Shown here: one piece after another, positions 18,558 through 29,242 of the stretch | Numbering within the stretch: the first letter of the stretch is position 1 | Layout: each line of letters begins with the position of its first letter | Source of the DNA: Oscillospiraceae bacterium | GTDB taxonomy: Bacteria > Bacillota > Clostridia > Oscillospirales > CAG-272 | Assembly: GCA_015063585.1 (NCBI GenBank) | Contig: SVTW01000002.1 | Coordinates: forward strand, 1 to 64,000 | DNA length: 64,000 nt | Reading direction: 5' to 3' | Program-made: the position numbers and the translations under genes | The notes under the pieces: model-generated | Databases searched by the model: none | Told to the model about the DNA's origin: nothing | What the model saw: only the letters and a program-made list of their open reading frames with translations

Positions 18558-19154
18558 ATGAATTGCGAAAAGAAAAATCGATTCCCGTCAATCCAAGCCA
18601 ACACCGCGAACAACGCAATCTTGGAATCACAGCAAGCTGTGCTTTCCGATCGCTGTGTCAATCGCAGCTCGCGCGGAACGGCTGCTTTGGCGAGGATTGT
18701 AGACCGCGCCAAGCATCTGCCGGGCGAATGGGTCGCGAATATGCGGCACCAAGCCCCTACGTGGTTTAATTTTTCTAAGCCCGATACCTCGCACGAGATC
18801 AGACGGTTTCCCGTTTCGGCATTTGCGGCGGTGCTGGCGGTTGCTATGTCCTTGATGCTCATTGTGGCAAGCTCGATTCTATTAACGCGTGCCGAAAACA
18901 ATCTCAATTCGATCCGCTCCGAGATCTCAAAGCTTTCCGACGAGGTGGTGGAGCTGAAGTCGGATTTTCAAGCGCAGCAGAATCTGATCGAAATTTACCG
19001 CATCGCAACCGAGGAATACGGTATGGTGAGCGAGGAATATATTAAAATGCAATATCTTGCACTGAATGCAGGCGATTCGGTTGAGACCTTTGAAGGCGAG
19101 CGTGATCAAACCGTTAATCTTTCGGCAATTCTGAGTGCGATAGGCGTAAAATAA
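18558..19154 (+). CDS. FtsL-like cell division protein
   Basis: Position between rsmH and PBP; single TM then coiled coil (NNLNSIRSEISKLSDEVVELKSDFQAQQNL). Confidence 0.7.
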   Translation: MNCEKKNRFPSIQANTANNAILESQQAVLSDRCVNRSSRGTAALARIVDRAKHLPGEWVANMRHQAPTWFNFSKPDTSHEIRRFPVSAFAAVLAVAMSLMLIVASSILLTRAENNLNSIRSEISKLSDEVVELKSDFQAQQNLIEIYRIATEEYGMVSEEYIKMQYLALNAGDSVETFEGERDQTVNLSAILSAIGVK

Positions 19155-19272
19155 ATCCGAGGCTGTCATAACCTCGGATTTTCCTCCATAAGATTAATAA
19201 TGGGATCGCGAACGGATCCCAAAAATTTGAAAGAAAGGCAGTTTTTCTTGTAACGAAAACAGGGTGAAGATA

Positions 19273-21582
19273 ATGAGTGAACGCCTGCCCGAGGTACCGC
19301 AGGATCCAAACGAGAGCATACATCCCAAGGTTTTATCCCGATCCAAAATTCTGCTCACGTTTGCGGTTGTTCTTCTCTCGCTTCTGCTTTTTCGAATTCT
19401 GCTTTTGCAAACCGCGGGGTATGCGCGTTACCGTCAAAAGGTAATCGAGCAGATCACCACCGAATCACAGGTCAATGCCACGCGCGGTAATATTTACGAC
19501 GCAAACGGCGTTTTGCTTGCCACCAATATCAGTACCTACCGTATTTTTATTTCTCCCTCCGCCATTGCCGCGGCGCAAAGCGAGCATGATGAGATCGCGG
19601 ACGGTATCCGCTTGGACAAATTGATTGCCGAGGGACTTTCCACTGCTTTGGACGTTGGTTACGATTACGTTATGAAGCAAACCACCTATACGCGTTATCT
19701 TGACCGCACCATTCTGCGTGAGGCGGATGAAAGCTCTGCCGATCGCGTTCGGGCGTTTATTGATGAATACGGTCTGGAGCGTATGATCTATCTGGAAACC
19801 ACCAGCACGCGCTATTATCCCTACGAGGATCTGGCATCTCACGTTCTCGGCTTCACCGGAAGCGACGGCGGCGGACTGTACGGTTTGGAATATTCCTATA
19901 ACGCACTGCTGGCGGGCACAAACGGACGCTACATCACGGCTCGCGACGCGCAGGGCAACGAAATGCCTTATGAATATAAGGAATACATTGCGGCACAGGA
20001 CGGCTATCACGTTCACACCACGCTCGACGTTTTCGTGCAATCGGCACTTGAGGAACAGCTTGAAGCGGCTTATCTTGAATCCGAGGGACAAAACCGTGCG
20101 GCGGGCATCGTGATGAACGTCAACACGGGCGAAATTCTCGGCATGGCGGTTTATCCCGATTTTAACCTCAACGATCCGTGGGCTTTGGATTTTCAGTCGG
20201 TCGCGAAGCTCGAAACCAGCGGTCTTGAATTGGGGAGCGATGAATACACCGCGCTCAAGCAACAGCTTTTGCTTGGCATGTGGTCCAATAAGGCAATTAC
20301 CGAGTCCTACATTCCGGGCTCGACCTTTAAGGTCATTACGGCGGCAATGGCATTGGAAGAATCGGTTGTCAGCACCGAGGAAAGCTTTTACTGCCGCGGA
20401 CACTTGAATATTTTGGGTCATTCGATCCATTGTCATAAAGTAAACGGTCACGGCTCGCTCAGCTTCGTGCAGGGCATTCAGCAGTCCTGCAACCCCGTTT
20501 TGATGACGGTTGGAACAAGACTTGGCAGAGAGACCTTCTACGGCTATCTGAAATCCTTCGGATATCTGCAAAAGACGGGAATCGACCTGCCGGGTGAGGG
20601 AGTGAGTCTGTTTGCCCCGGAGGCGAATTTTACCGATCTCGACCTTGCGATCTATTCCTTCGGTCAAAACTTTAACGTCACACTCTTGCAGCAGATCACA
20701 GCGGTCAGTGCCGTTGCAAACGGCGGATACCTTGTCAAGCCTCACCTCGTTTCCTCCATTACGGACGAAAACGGAAGCGTGATCAAATCCTTCGACACCA
20801 CGGTATTGCGTCAGGTGGTGAGCAGTGAGATCTGCCAAACGGTTTCGGATATTCTCGAGGGCGGTGTTTCGGGCAACGGAGGCGCGAAAAACGCATACGT
20901 GGCAGGATATCGCATTGCGGCAAAGACCGGAACCTCTGAGAAAAAGAACGCGGGGAGCGTGGGACAGTACGTCTGCTCCACGGTCGCATATGCCCCTGCC
21001 GATGATCCGCAGTACGCGGTGATCATCATTGTAGATGAGCCGACCAAAGGCTTGCTTTACGGAAGCACAGTTGCGGCTCCTTATGTTGGAAACGTGATGG
21101 AGACCATTCTGCCGTATCTCGGCGTGGAGGCGGTCTACACAGAACAGGAGCTTGAAAAGCAGGCGCTGAAGGTTGCCGATTACCGCTATTGGAGAGCATC
21201 GGTTGCTGAAACGTACGCCAAGCGGGTTGGGCTTACGGTTGAAATTGTGGGAGATCCCGACGGTGTAGTCTACAAACAGTATCCCGAGGCGGGGACCGTG
21301 ATTGAGAAAGCATCGGGAAAGATCATTTTCTATACCGATAAGAATACCGAGCCGGAAATGCTCAGTGTTCCCGACGTTACGGGAATGACGGCAGTGGCGG
21401 CAAATCAAACGCTTGTCAATGCGGGCTTCAATATTCGGATCAAGGGCACGAAAAACTATCTGTCGGGAACGGGCGCTACCGTAATCTCGCAAAGCGTGGA
21501 AAAGGGAACCCTGCTCCCGCGCGGCAGCGTGATCGAGGTAACATTCCGCTATCTTGACGATACCAACGACGGCGACTACTGA
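19273..21582 (+). CDS. Class B penicillin-binding protein, SpoVD/PBP2-like, with PASTA domain(s)
   Basis: SxxK STFK, SCN, KTGTSE motifs; C-term PASTA LSVPDVTGMTAVAANQTLVNAGF. Confidence 0.93.
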   Translation: MSERLPEVPQDPNESIHPKVLSRSKILLTFAVVLLSLLLFRILLLQTAGYARYRQKVIEQITTESQVNATRGNIYDANGVLLATNISTYRIFISPSAIAAAQSEHDEIADGIRLDKLIAEGLSTALDVGYDYVMKQTTYTRYLDRTILREADESSADRVRAFIDEYGLERMIYLETTSTRYYPYEDLASHVLGFTGSDGGGLYGLEYSYNALLAGTNGRYITARDAQGNEMPYEYKEYIAAQDGYHVHTTLDVFVQSALEEQLEAAYLESEGQNRAAGIVMNVNTGEILGMAVYPDFNLNDPWALDFQSVAKLETSGLELGSDEYTALKQQLLLGMWSNKAITESYIPGSTFKVITAAMALEESVVSTEESFYCRGHLNILGHSIHCHKVNGHGSLSFVQGIQQSCNPVLMTVGTRLGRETFYGYLKSFGYLQKTGIDLPGEGVSLFAPEANFTDLDLAIYSFGQNFNVTLLQQITAVSAVANGGYLVKPHLVSSITDENGSVIKSFDTTVLRQVVSSEICQTVSDILEGGVSGNGGAKNAYVAGYRIAAKTGTSEKKNAGSVGQYVCSTVAYAPADDPQYAVIIIVDEPTKGLLYGSTVAAPYVGNVMETILPYLGVEAVYTEQELEKQALKVADYRYWRASVAETYAKRVGLTVEIVGDPDGVVYKQYPEAGTVIEKASGKIIFYTDKNTEPEMLSVPDVTGMTAVAANQTLVNAGFNIRIKGTKNYLSGTGATVISQSVEKGTLLPRGSVIEVTFRYLDDTNDGDY

Positions 21583-21664
21583 TTTTATAATAAAGGAAAA
21601 AACAAGAAAACGGATTTTCCGTTCGGGAAGTGAAAGCAATTCAATTTTTCGGAGGGAAGATCCT

Positions 21665-23161
21665 ATGAAACTGAAATTTCTTTGCGATGCGGCAGGCATT
21701 GACTGTCCTGCTCGCTATGCTGATCTTACAATTGATTCAATTGAAAGCGATTCACGCTACGTGCAGGCAGGTGCGCTCTTTGTATGTATCCGCGGTTTGC
21801 ATACCGATGGGCATACTTATATTGCCGATGCCTGCGCGGCGGGCGCCGTTTGTATCCTCGCCGAAGCCGACGCGCTGATCGGGGAAGAAACCAAGATCCC
21901 GATTCTGCGGGTTCTGAATACGCGCCGCGCGATCTCCTATCTTTACCATGCGTGGTACGGATTTCCGACCAAGCATTTGAAAATGATCGGCGTAACGGGA
22001 ACAAACGGAAAAACGAGCGTGACGCACATGCTGCGTGCCATTTTGGAAGCATCCTTTTACCGATGCGGTCTGATCGGAACGGTTGGATGCGAGTCGGCAG
22101 GGCGGCATTTGGACGCGCGCGGGCATAATCCCGCGGCAAATATGACCACGCCCGATCCCGAAACCCTTTACCGCTTGCTATCCCAGATGGTAGACGACGG
22201 TGTGGAATACGTGCTCATGGAGGTCACCTCGCATGCGCTCGCGCTGGAAAAGCTTGCACCGATTCGGTTTGAGGCGGCGATCTTTACCAACCTCACCCCC
22301 GAGCATCTTGATTTTCACGGTACCATGACGGCATATGCCGAGGCAAAGTCTGCGCTTTTTTCGGCATCAAAACTGTCTGTTCTGAATTTTGATTCTCCGT
22401 ACAGCGCTTATATGAGGGAAAAGGCGACCGGAAGGGTGATCACCTGCTCGCAATTTCGCTTCGCGGATTACCGTGCCGAGGGGGTGCGGGCAGATGAGAG
22501 CGGTGTGGAATACCGTTTGCGTTCGGACCGCGCGGATATGCGGATCCAATGCTCGATCCCGGGCGGATTCAGCGTGATCAATTCCATGCAAGCCGCTTGC
22601 TGTGCCTTGGAGCTTGGGATCAGCGCACCGCGGGTACAGGACGCGCTGGCATCTTTGATCGGGGTACGCGGTCGAATGGAGCGGGTCAAACTTGGCTTTG
22701 ATGCCGATTTCACGGTTTTGATCGATTACGCGCATACACCGGACGCTCTGGAAAATCTTTTGCGAACGGCGGCAGAGCTTCGCGACCCTCGCGGTCGTAC
22801 CGTATTGCTCTTTGGCTGCGGCGGTGACCGTGACAAAGGAAAGCGTCCCATGATGGGGAAAATCGCTTCCTCCAATGCGGATTTTGTGATCGTGACCTCG
22901 GACAACAGCCGGAGCGAGGATCCGCAACAGATCATTGATGAGATCTGCGCGGGAATGGATACGCGGGAGAATTCTGTTGTGATTGTTGACCGTGCCGACG
23001 CGATCCGATACGCGATTCGCAACGCGCGGCCGGGAGACCTGATCCTGCTTGCAGGAAAAGGTCATGAGGAATATGAAATTACGCGGGAGGGCCGATGTGC
23101 CTTTTCCGAGAAGAAGCTCGTGCGTGAAGCCTTTGCGGAGCGAACGCGCGCGAAAGACTAA
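21665..23161 (+). CDS. murE: UDP-MurNAc-L-Ala-D-Glu:meso-diaminopimelate (or Lys) ligase
   Basis: GVTGTNGKTSVTHML, YVLMEVTSHAL, IDYAHTPDALENLL, FGCGGDRDKGKRPMMG. Confidence 0.95.
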   Translation: MKLKFLCDAAGIDCPARYADLTIDSIESDSRYVQAGALFVCIRGLHTDGHTYIADACAAGAVCILAEADALIGEETKIPILRVLNTRRAISYLYHAWYGFPTKHLKMIGVTGTNGKTSVTHMLRAILEASFYRCGLIGTVGCESAGRHLDARGHNPAANMTTPDPETLYRLLSQMVDDGVEYVLMEVTSHALALEKLAPIRFEAAIFTNLTPEHLDFHGTMTAYAEAKSALFSASKLSVLNFDSPYSAYMREKATGRVITCSQFRFADYRAEGVRADESGVEYRLRSDRADMRIQCSIPGGFSVINSMQAACCALELGISAPRVQDALASLIGVRGRMERVKLGFDADFTVLIDYAHTPDALENLLRTAAELRDPRGRTVLLFGCGGDRDKGKRPMMGKIASSNADFVIVTSDNSRSEDPQQIIDEICAGMDTRENSVVIVDRADAIRYAIRNARPGDLILLAGKGHEEYEITREGRCAFSEKKLVREAFAERTRAKD

Positions 23162-23185
23162 AACGAGAGTGCGGAGAACCGAGCT

Positions 23186-24607
23186 ATGAAAATGTCATTC
23201 AGTATCAATCAAATCAGCTTCGGGACCTTGGCGCGTTTGTGCGGCGGTGAGTTGTATCAGGGCGCGCTTGGCGAGGTTGCCGTACGTTATATCTGTACCG
23301 ATTCACGGGAGGCAGATGCAGAGACTGCGTTTGTAGCGCTCAGAGGCGAGCGCGTGGACGGTCACGATTATATTGCCGCAGCAATTGCGAGCGGCTGTAA
23401 ATGCATTATTTGCGAGCATAGAACGCTCGAGCTTGAGCAGTCCGCTGCTACGGCGATCGTGGTCAATGACAGTGAACTTGCGCTGTCCAGACTTGCCAAC
23501 CATTATAGGGCGTATCTCCGTTGCAAAACGGTTGCCGTTACGGGAAGCGTTGGAAAGACTACGACAAAGGATCTGATCGCGTCGGTTCTTTCGGTTCGCG
23601 CCAAGGTCGCGAAAACACCGGGGAATCACAACAGCACGGTTGGCATGCCCTTGTCAATGCTGGCAATTCCGACCGACAGCGAATGGTCGGTGCTTGAAAT
23701 GGGAATGAGTGATTTCGGTGAGATCGAGCGACTTTCGATCACGGCAGAGCCCGACATTGCCATCATTACGAATATCGGTACATCGCATATGGAAATGCTT
23801 GGCTCCCGCGAAAATATCTGCCGCGCGAAGCTTGAGATACTTTCCGGACTCCGTGAAAACGGGATCCTGATCTTGAGCGCGGATGAGCCTTTGCTTCAAA
23901 ACGTAGGCGGGAAAAGTTACCAAACGGTTTATGTGTCCCATTCGAGTGAAAAAGCCGACTTTTATGCAAAGAATATCAAAGTGGAAACCGATCGAACGGT
24001 ATTTGATATTGTTCACGGCGATCACGTGGCGCGTGAGCTTTCGATTCGTCTGCTCGGCCGTCACAATGTCTATGCGGCACTTTACGCGTATGCGGTTGCC
24101 TTTTTCGCGGGCCTTTCCGAGGACGAGATTCGAGAGGGCTTGATGAATTACAGTCCCGACGGCATGCGTCAGCACATTTATGAGATGGGAAAGATCACGG
24201 TGATCGAGGATTGCTATAATGCCTCGCCCGAATCTATGATCGCCGCTGTTGACGTGCTTCGCCAATACAGCATGCGAACCGGAAAACGAAGTGTTGCGGT
24301 ATTGGGCGACATGCTCGAGCTTGGGGTCGATAGCCCTGCGTTGCATCGCTCGGTCGGCGCGTACCTGACCAAAAAGGGGATTCAGCAGCTGTTCACGGTC
24401 GGAAAGGGCGGAGAGCAGATCGCGGTGGGCGCGAGACAGCACGGAATGCCGCGTGCGCATATCGTGCAGAACGCCAACGTAAACGCCTTGGAGATCACGG
24501 CACAGCAGCTTGCGGAAAAGCTTTGCGACGGAGACGTGGTACTGTTTAAGGCAAGCCGCTCGGTTGGCGCGGAAAGGATTATCGCATATCTGAAGGATTT
24601 GCTTTGA
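23186..24607 (+). CDS. murF: UDP-MurNAc-tripeptide:D-Ala-D-Ala ligase
   Basis: VAVTGSVGKTTTKDLIASVL, VLEMGMSDFGEI, DCYNASPESM. Confidence 0.95.
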   Translation: MKMSFSINQISFGTLARLCGGELYQGALGEVAVRYICTDSREADAETAFVALRGERVDGHDYIAAAIASGCKCIICEHRTLELEQSAATAIVVNDSELALSRLANHYRAYLRCKTVAVTGSVGKTTTKDLIASVLSVRAKVAKTPGNHNSTVGMPLSMLAIPTDSEWSVLEMGMSDFGEIERLSITAEPDIAIITNIGTSHMEMLGSRENICRAKLEILSGLRENGILILSADEPLLQNVGGKSYQTVYVSHSSEKADFYAKNIKVETDRTVFDIVHGDHVARELSIRLLGRHNVYAALYAYAVAFFAGLSEDEIREGLMNYSPDGMRQHIYEMGKITVIEDCYNASPESMIAAVDVLRQYSMRTGKRSVAVLGDMLELGVDSPALHRSVGAYLTKKGIQQLFTVGKGGEQIAVGARQHGMPRAHIVQNANVNALEITAQQLAEKLCDGDVVLFKASRSVGAERIIAYLKDLL

Positions 24608-24634
24608 TTGAGCGGAGAGAGGATCGGCAGTTTT

Positions 24635-25651
24635 ATGGATTGGTTTATAATTGGATTTATTGCCGTTGCGCTTTCTGTTTTCGCGCTGACGGTCATCATA
24701 GAGAGCAGATTGATTCCGATTTTGCGTTCCCGAAAGCTGGGACAAAAGATCCTGGACATCGGTCCGCGTTGGCACAAATCGAAAGAGGGAACGCCGATCA
24801 TGGGCGGGATCGGGTTTATTCTCGCCACCGTTCTGGTCATGGCAGTCTTCTTTGTGGTGCAAGGTGTGCGTGGCAATTCGGCGCACTTTATTCCGCTTGC
24901 GCTCACACTCTCCTTTGCGGTGGCAAACGGCGCGATCGGTTTTGTTGACGATTACTGCAAGCTCGTAAAAAAGCAGAATGAGGGGCTGACCTCCAAACAA
25001 AAGCTCTTTTTACAGCTTGTGCTGGCGGCTGCATACGTATGTGTGATGTCGTACACGGGAAATATGGATACCGTTTTGCGCGTTCCGTTTACCGATATTA
25101 TGCTGGATCTTGGGATCTTCTGGTATCCCTTGGCGATTCTGATCCTTGCCGGTGTTGTCAACGGCGGCAATATTACGGACGGCATCGACGGACTCGCAAG
25201 CTCGGTCACCTTTGTGGCGGGCGCGTTCTTTGCGCTCTGGGCGTTTGTGATCCGCGACGAGCAGCTTGCTCCCGTTGCGGCGATCCTGATCGGCGCGTCG
25301 CTTGGATTCCTGGTTTATAATTTCCATCCCGCAAGAGTCTTTATGGGGGATACGGGATCCCTGTTTTTCGGAGCTATGCTGATCGCAACGGCGTTTCAGA
25401 CCGAGGAGGAAGCAGTTGGATTGATCCTATCGGCTGTCTTTATTTTGGAAATGCTTTCAAGCCTGCTCCAATCCACTGTTTTTAAGATTACCAAGCGTAT
25501 TTGCAAAGACCGCCGCGGAAGACGGATCTTCCGCATGGCACCGCTGCATCACCATTTTGAAAAGTGCGGTTGGAGCGAAAATCAGATCGTTGCGGTCTTT
25601 TCATTGGCGGAACTCTTGTTCTGCGTGTTAGCGTGGTTTGCGCTTTCATGA
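24635..25651 (+). CDS. mraY: Phospho-N-acetylmuramoyl-pentapeptide transferase
   Basis: KEGTPIMGGIGFI, NITDGIDGLA, VFMGDTGSL, APLHHHFE. Confidence 0.97.
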   Translation: MDWFIIGFIAVALSVFALTVIIESRLIPILRSRKLGQKILDIGPRWHKSKEGTPIMGGIGFILATVLVMAVFFVVQGVRGNSAHFIPLALTLSFAVANGAIGFVDDYCKLVKKQNEGLTSKQKLFLQLVLAAAYVCVMSYTGNMDTVLRVPFTDIMLDLGIFWYPLAILILAGVVNGGNITDGIDGLASSVTFVAGAFFALWAFVIRDEQLAPVAAILIGASLGFLVYNFHPARVFMGDTGSLFFGAMLIATAFQTEEEAVGLILSAVFILEMLSSLLQSTVFKITKRICKDRRGRRIFRMAPLHHHFEKCGWSENQIVAVFSLAELLFCVLAWFALS

Positions 25652-25679
25652 ATTCATTGCATAAAAAAGGGGGCGGCGT

Positions 25680-26933
25680 ATGAATCGGGAAGAGAATCAG
25701 TCAAATACACCGCACCGAAACGGCTTTTTTCGAACCGGGAAACAGTCGGGAAAGGCGGAGTCTGTTGAGACAACCTACTCCGAGCCCGAGCGCGAAACGA
25801 TTCTTCCGGCAAAGGGGAGTGTGGACGTACCGTTTTTGCTGATCACAACGGCACTCGTTCTGTTCGGATGCGTTATGATATACAGTGCCTCCTCGGTTTA
25901 CGCCGAGCAGTATCACGACGACAACACCTATTTCATCGCGCGGCACCTGCTCTTTCTCTTGATGGCGGTTGCCTTTACAACCGTGATCGTGAAATTTTGC
26001 ACACCGTTGTTCTGGCGCGACTTCAGTTACGTGCTGTTTGGTGTTTCCGTTGTCTTGCTTTTACTTGTTCTTGTGATCGGTGTGGATCTCGGAAGCGGTG
26101 CCAAGCGTTGGCTCAATCTCGGGATCTTTACGGTACAACCTTCCGAGATCGCAAAGCTCGCGTTGGTTCTCGCGCTTGCGCGTTTTCTTTCCAGACATGA
26201 GCGAGAGATCCTTTCAAACGCGCGGCGCGGCGGACATTTCCGCTACGGTGTGATGTGTCCGGGAATTATGATCGGCACGATCGCGCTTTTGATCGCGGCG
26301 GAAAAGCACATTTCGGGATTGATGATCGTGGGAATGATCGGCATTGCCGTTATGCTTCTTGGCGGAACACGCTGGAGATGGATCCTCGGCATCGCGGGTG
26401 CGGTGTTTGCCGCGGGATGCCTGCTGGTCCTTGTCTCGGAATACGCGCAGGCGCGCGTGATGACTTGGCTTTACATCGAGGATGCCGACCCGCTCGGCTC
26501 CGCCTGGCAGACTCTGCAAGGGCTCATGGCGATCGGTTCGGGTGGCTTTTTCGGAAAAGGGCTTGGAAACAGCGATCAGAAATTCGGTTACGTTTCCCAG
26601 CCGCAAAACGACTTTATTTTTACCATTGTTTGTGAGGAGCTTGGCTTTGTGGGCGCCTTTTTGGTACTTGGTTTATTTGCGGCGTTTGCATGGCGCGGAT
26701 TCTATATCGCGCGGCATTGCCCCGATAAATTCAGCGCACTCACGGTTTACGGCTTGACCTTTAAGGTGGTCTTACAGGTGATCCTTAACGTGGCGGTTGT
26801 AACCAACTCCATGCCAAACACGGGAATTGCCTTGCCGTTCTTCAGCTACGGCGGAACCTCATTGATGTTGCAGGTTTTTGAGGTGGGAATCATTTTGTCG
26901 ATCTCACGTTATGCTTCCCACAGAAAAATATAA
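25680..26933 (+). CDS. ftsW: FtsW/SpoVE-type SEDS protein
   Basis: LGSGAKRWLNLGIFTVQPSEIAKLALVL; GKGLGNSDQKFGYVSQPQNDFIF; LPFFSYGGTSL. Confidence 0.93.
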   Translation: MNREENQSNTPHRNGFFRTGKQSGKAESVETTYSEPERETILPAKGSVDVPFLLITTALVLFGCVMIYSASSVYAEQYHDDNTYFIARHLLFLLMAVAFTTVIVKFCTPLFWRDFSYVLFGVSVVLLLLVLVIGVDLGSGAKRWLNLGIFTVQPSEIAKLALVLALARFLSRHEREILSNARRGGHFRYGVMCPGIMIGTIALLIAAEKHISGLMIVGMIGIAVMLLGGTRWRWILGIAGAVFAAGCLLVLVSEYAQARVMTWLYIEDADPLGSAWQTLQGLMAIGSGGFFGKGLGNSDQKFGYVSQPQNDFIFTIVCEELGFVGAFLVLGLFAAFAWRGFYIARHCPDKFSALTVYGLTFKVVLQVILNVAVVTNSMPNTGIALPFFSYGGTSLMLQVFEVGIILSISRYASHRKI

Positions 26934-26972
26934 AATACGGCGAGAGTGTGCCGTTTGAAAGGAGAATCCGAG

Positions 26973-28097
26973 ATGCGTTTGCTATTGACAGGCGGTGGAA
27001 CGGCGGGGCATATCAATCCCGCGCTTGCCATTGCCGAAACCGTAAAACAGAATGATCCGAATGCCGAGATCGCGTTTGTAGGCGTGCGTGGCAAGCGTGA
27101 GGAGGATCTTGTTCCGCGTGCGGGATATCCGCTTTATTTCGTGCAAGCGCGCGGATTTCGCGGAAAATTGCCAACGCTGTCCAATCTACGGGCGGCATGG
27201 CTGGCACTTACGGCTCCCAACGCAAAGGATACGCAGGAGATCCTGGATACCTTCAAGCCCGATCTTGTGATCGGAACGGGCGGATATGCCTGCTGGCCCC
27301 TGATGGTGGCGGCGGCAAAACGGGGGATCCCGACCGCCGTGCATGAGTCCAATTCACACCCCGGCAAGGCGGTTCGCATGCTGCAGGGAAAGGTAGATCG
27401 CATTTGGACCAATTTCCCGAATACCGTACAGCATTTGCGGCGGCGGGAAAAGGTGGTTCGCGTTGGAAATCCTCTGCGCGGCGACTTTGGCGCACTCACA
27501 CGCGAGGAAGCGAGAGCGCGGCTGGGAATTTCAAGTGACCGCCTGTTTATCCTCTCCTTTGGCGGAAGCGGCGGTGCCGAAAACGTCAACCGCGGCGTGA
27601 TCACCATGATGCGGGAATTGAGCGCGAAGAACCCCGCTATTTTGCACATGCACGCAACCGGAAAGGCGGATTTTGAGGCAAGTATGCTCGCCTTTCGGGA
27701 GGCAGGGCTTGACGAGGTGCAAAACTGCATTCTGAAGGACTATATCTACGACATGCCTCTCTGCATGGTGGCGGCGGATCTGATCATCAGCCGCGCGGGT
27801 GCGATGACACTCTCGGAGCTCGCGCTTCTTCATAAGGCATGTGTGCTGATCCCCTCTCCAAACGTAGCATACAACCATCAGGTCCTCAATGCCACCGAGC
27901 TTGGACGCGCGGGAGCGGCAAAGGTGCTTGATGATGACGCGGTAACAAAAGAGGGCGTTCTGGCATCGGCAGTACAGGAGATCCTGACAGACGGGACGCT
28001 TCGTCACAGTATGGAAGAAAAGATCGTTGCGTTTGCCGATCCCGAGGCAAACCGTAGAATCTGGGAGGAGATCGGTGCGTTGCTCAAAACGCACTGA
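26973..28097 (+). CDS. murG: UDP-GlcNAc:lipid II glycosyltransferase
   Basis: LLLTGGGTAGHINPALAIAE, VIGTGGYACWPLM, ISRAGAMTLSEL. Confidence 0.96.
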   Translation: MRLLLTGGGTAGHINPALAIAETVKQNDPNAEIAFVGVRGKREEDLVPRAGYPLYFVQARGFRGKLPTLSNLRAAWLALTAPNAKDTQEILDTFKPDLVIGTGGYACWPLMVAAAKRGIPTAVHESNSHPGKAVRMLQGKVDRIWTNFPNTVQHLRRREKVVRVGNPLRGDFGALTREEARARLGISSDRLFILSFGGSGGAENVNRGVITMMRELSAKNPAILHMHATGKADFEASMLAFREAGLDEVQNCILKDYIYDMPLCMVAADLIISRAGAMTLSELALLHKACVLIPSPNVAYNHQVLNATELGRAGAAKVLDDDAVTKEGVLASAVQEILTDGTLRHSMEEKIVAFADPEANRRIWEEIGALLKTH

Positions 28098-28152
28098 GAC
28101 AAAAGAAAGGAAGGAATAACCGCACCTGCTGATGCGGTACGGTTGAAAGATC

Positions 28153-29007
28153 ATGAATGCACAAGAAGTAAAAAAGAATCAAACGCAAAAGAACGGGCAG
28201 AGAAACGCGACACCCGCGCGCTCTCCGCAAAGACGGCGCCCGAATCCTGCTGCGCTCCGTTTGTTGCGCAATTGCATGCTCGGTCTTGCGGGATTGATTT
28301 TCGTGGTCGGCATGCTCCTGATCATTCTCCCGCTCTTTCGCGTGAAGACGATCGTGGTGGAGGGAAACAGCTACTACAGCGCCGAGCAGATCATTGAGGC
28401 ATCGGGTATAGAAGTAGGGCAGGAGATCCTCGGGGTTGACGTGGATGCCGTTTGTCAGGCGATCTGGGCAGAGTGTCTCTATGTCAATGAAATCGGTGTC
28501 GGAAAGAGCTTTTCCAAGATCACCATTGTGATCAGCGAGCGCGAGAACGTTATGTACACCGAATTTAACGGTGATTACTATTCTCTCGATTCTAATTTCC
28601 GTGTGTTGGAGCGCTCGGAGGACGCGGCTGATTTCTCGGATTTTTTAAGGGTCGAGTTGCCGCAGATTCAATCGCTTTCGATCGGAAAACCGTTGCATTT
28701 TGAAAAAGAGGAAATGGATCTTTCCTACATCGGAGAGCTGATCGGGGTGCTGGAGGAGCAGGAGATTTTGGATCGCGTGACCTCCATCGATTTTTCGAAA
28801 AAATATAGCGTTTCCTACGTGATGGATAACACCTGCCGTGTTGAGCTTGGACGTGTGGACGACCTTTCTCTCAAGCTTGAGATCATCAGCGGCATTTTGG
28901 AAATGAAGGGCGACCTTGGCGGTATGAGCGCGGTGGTAGACGTTACCAATCTGAGTAAGCCCACCTTCCGTCTGCTCGGTGCCTCCGATACGTTGCTATC
29001 GGACTAA
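28153..29007 (+). CDS. ftsQ: FtsQ/DivIB-like protein (POTRA domain)
   Basis: TM then FRVKTIVVEGNSYYSAEQIIEASGIEVGQEILGVD; location between murG and ftsZ. Confidence 0.85.
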   Translation: MNAQEVKKNQTQKNGQRNATPARSPQRRRPNPAALRLLRNCMLGLAGLIFVVGMLLIILPLFRVKTIVVEGNSYYSAEQIIEASGIEVGQEILGVDVDAVCQAIWAECLYVNEIGVGKSFSKITIVISERENVMYTEFNGDYYSLDSNFRVLERSEDAADFSDFLRVELPQIQSLSIGKPLHFEKEEMDLSYIGELIGVLEEQEILDRVTSIDFSKKYSVSYVMDNTCRVELGRVDDLSLKLEIISGILEMKGDLGGMSAVVDVTNLSKPTFRLLGASDTLLSD

Positions 29008-29135
29008 AAAATTGAATTCAATCATGAAATGGGCCGTTTTTGTCGAAAAAAGCAGAGTGAATGCGACAAAAACGGCCTAAAAAAAAGATTTTTGAAAAAT
29101 AAATGTGATTTTATTCAAAAAAATTAAAAAAACAC

Positions 29136-29164
29136 TTGCAAAATCCGAAAAAAAATAGTATGAT
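29136..29164 (+). promoter_or_regulatory. ftsZ promoter TTGCAA-17-TATGAT
   Basis: -35 29136-29141, -10 29159-29164. Confidence 0.65.
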
Positions 29165-29242
29165 ATTATATGAGTAAGTCTAAATTGCCCTGAAAATGGG
29201 CGTCGGATCATAAAAATCCGAAGATTGTAAAAGTTCGGGAGG

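Noticed and set aside
19465-21699. 744-aa ORF antisense to the SpoVD-like PBP
   Set aside because: Antisense shadow of a confidently assigned gene
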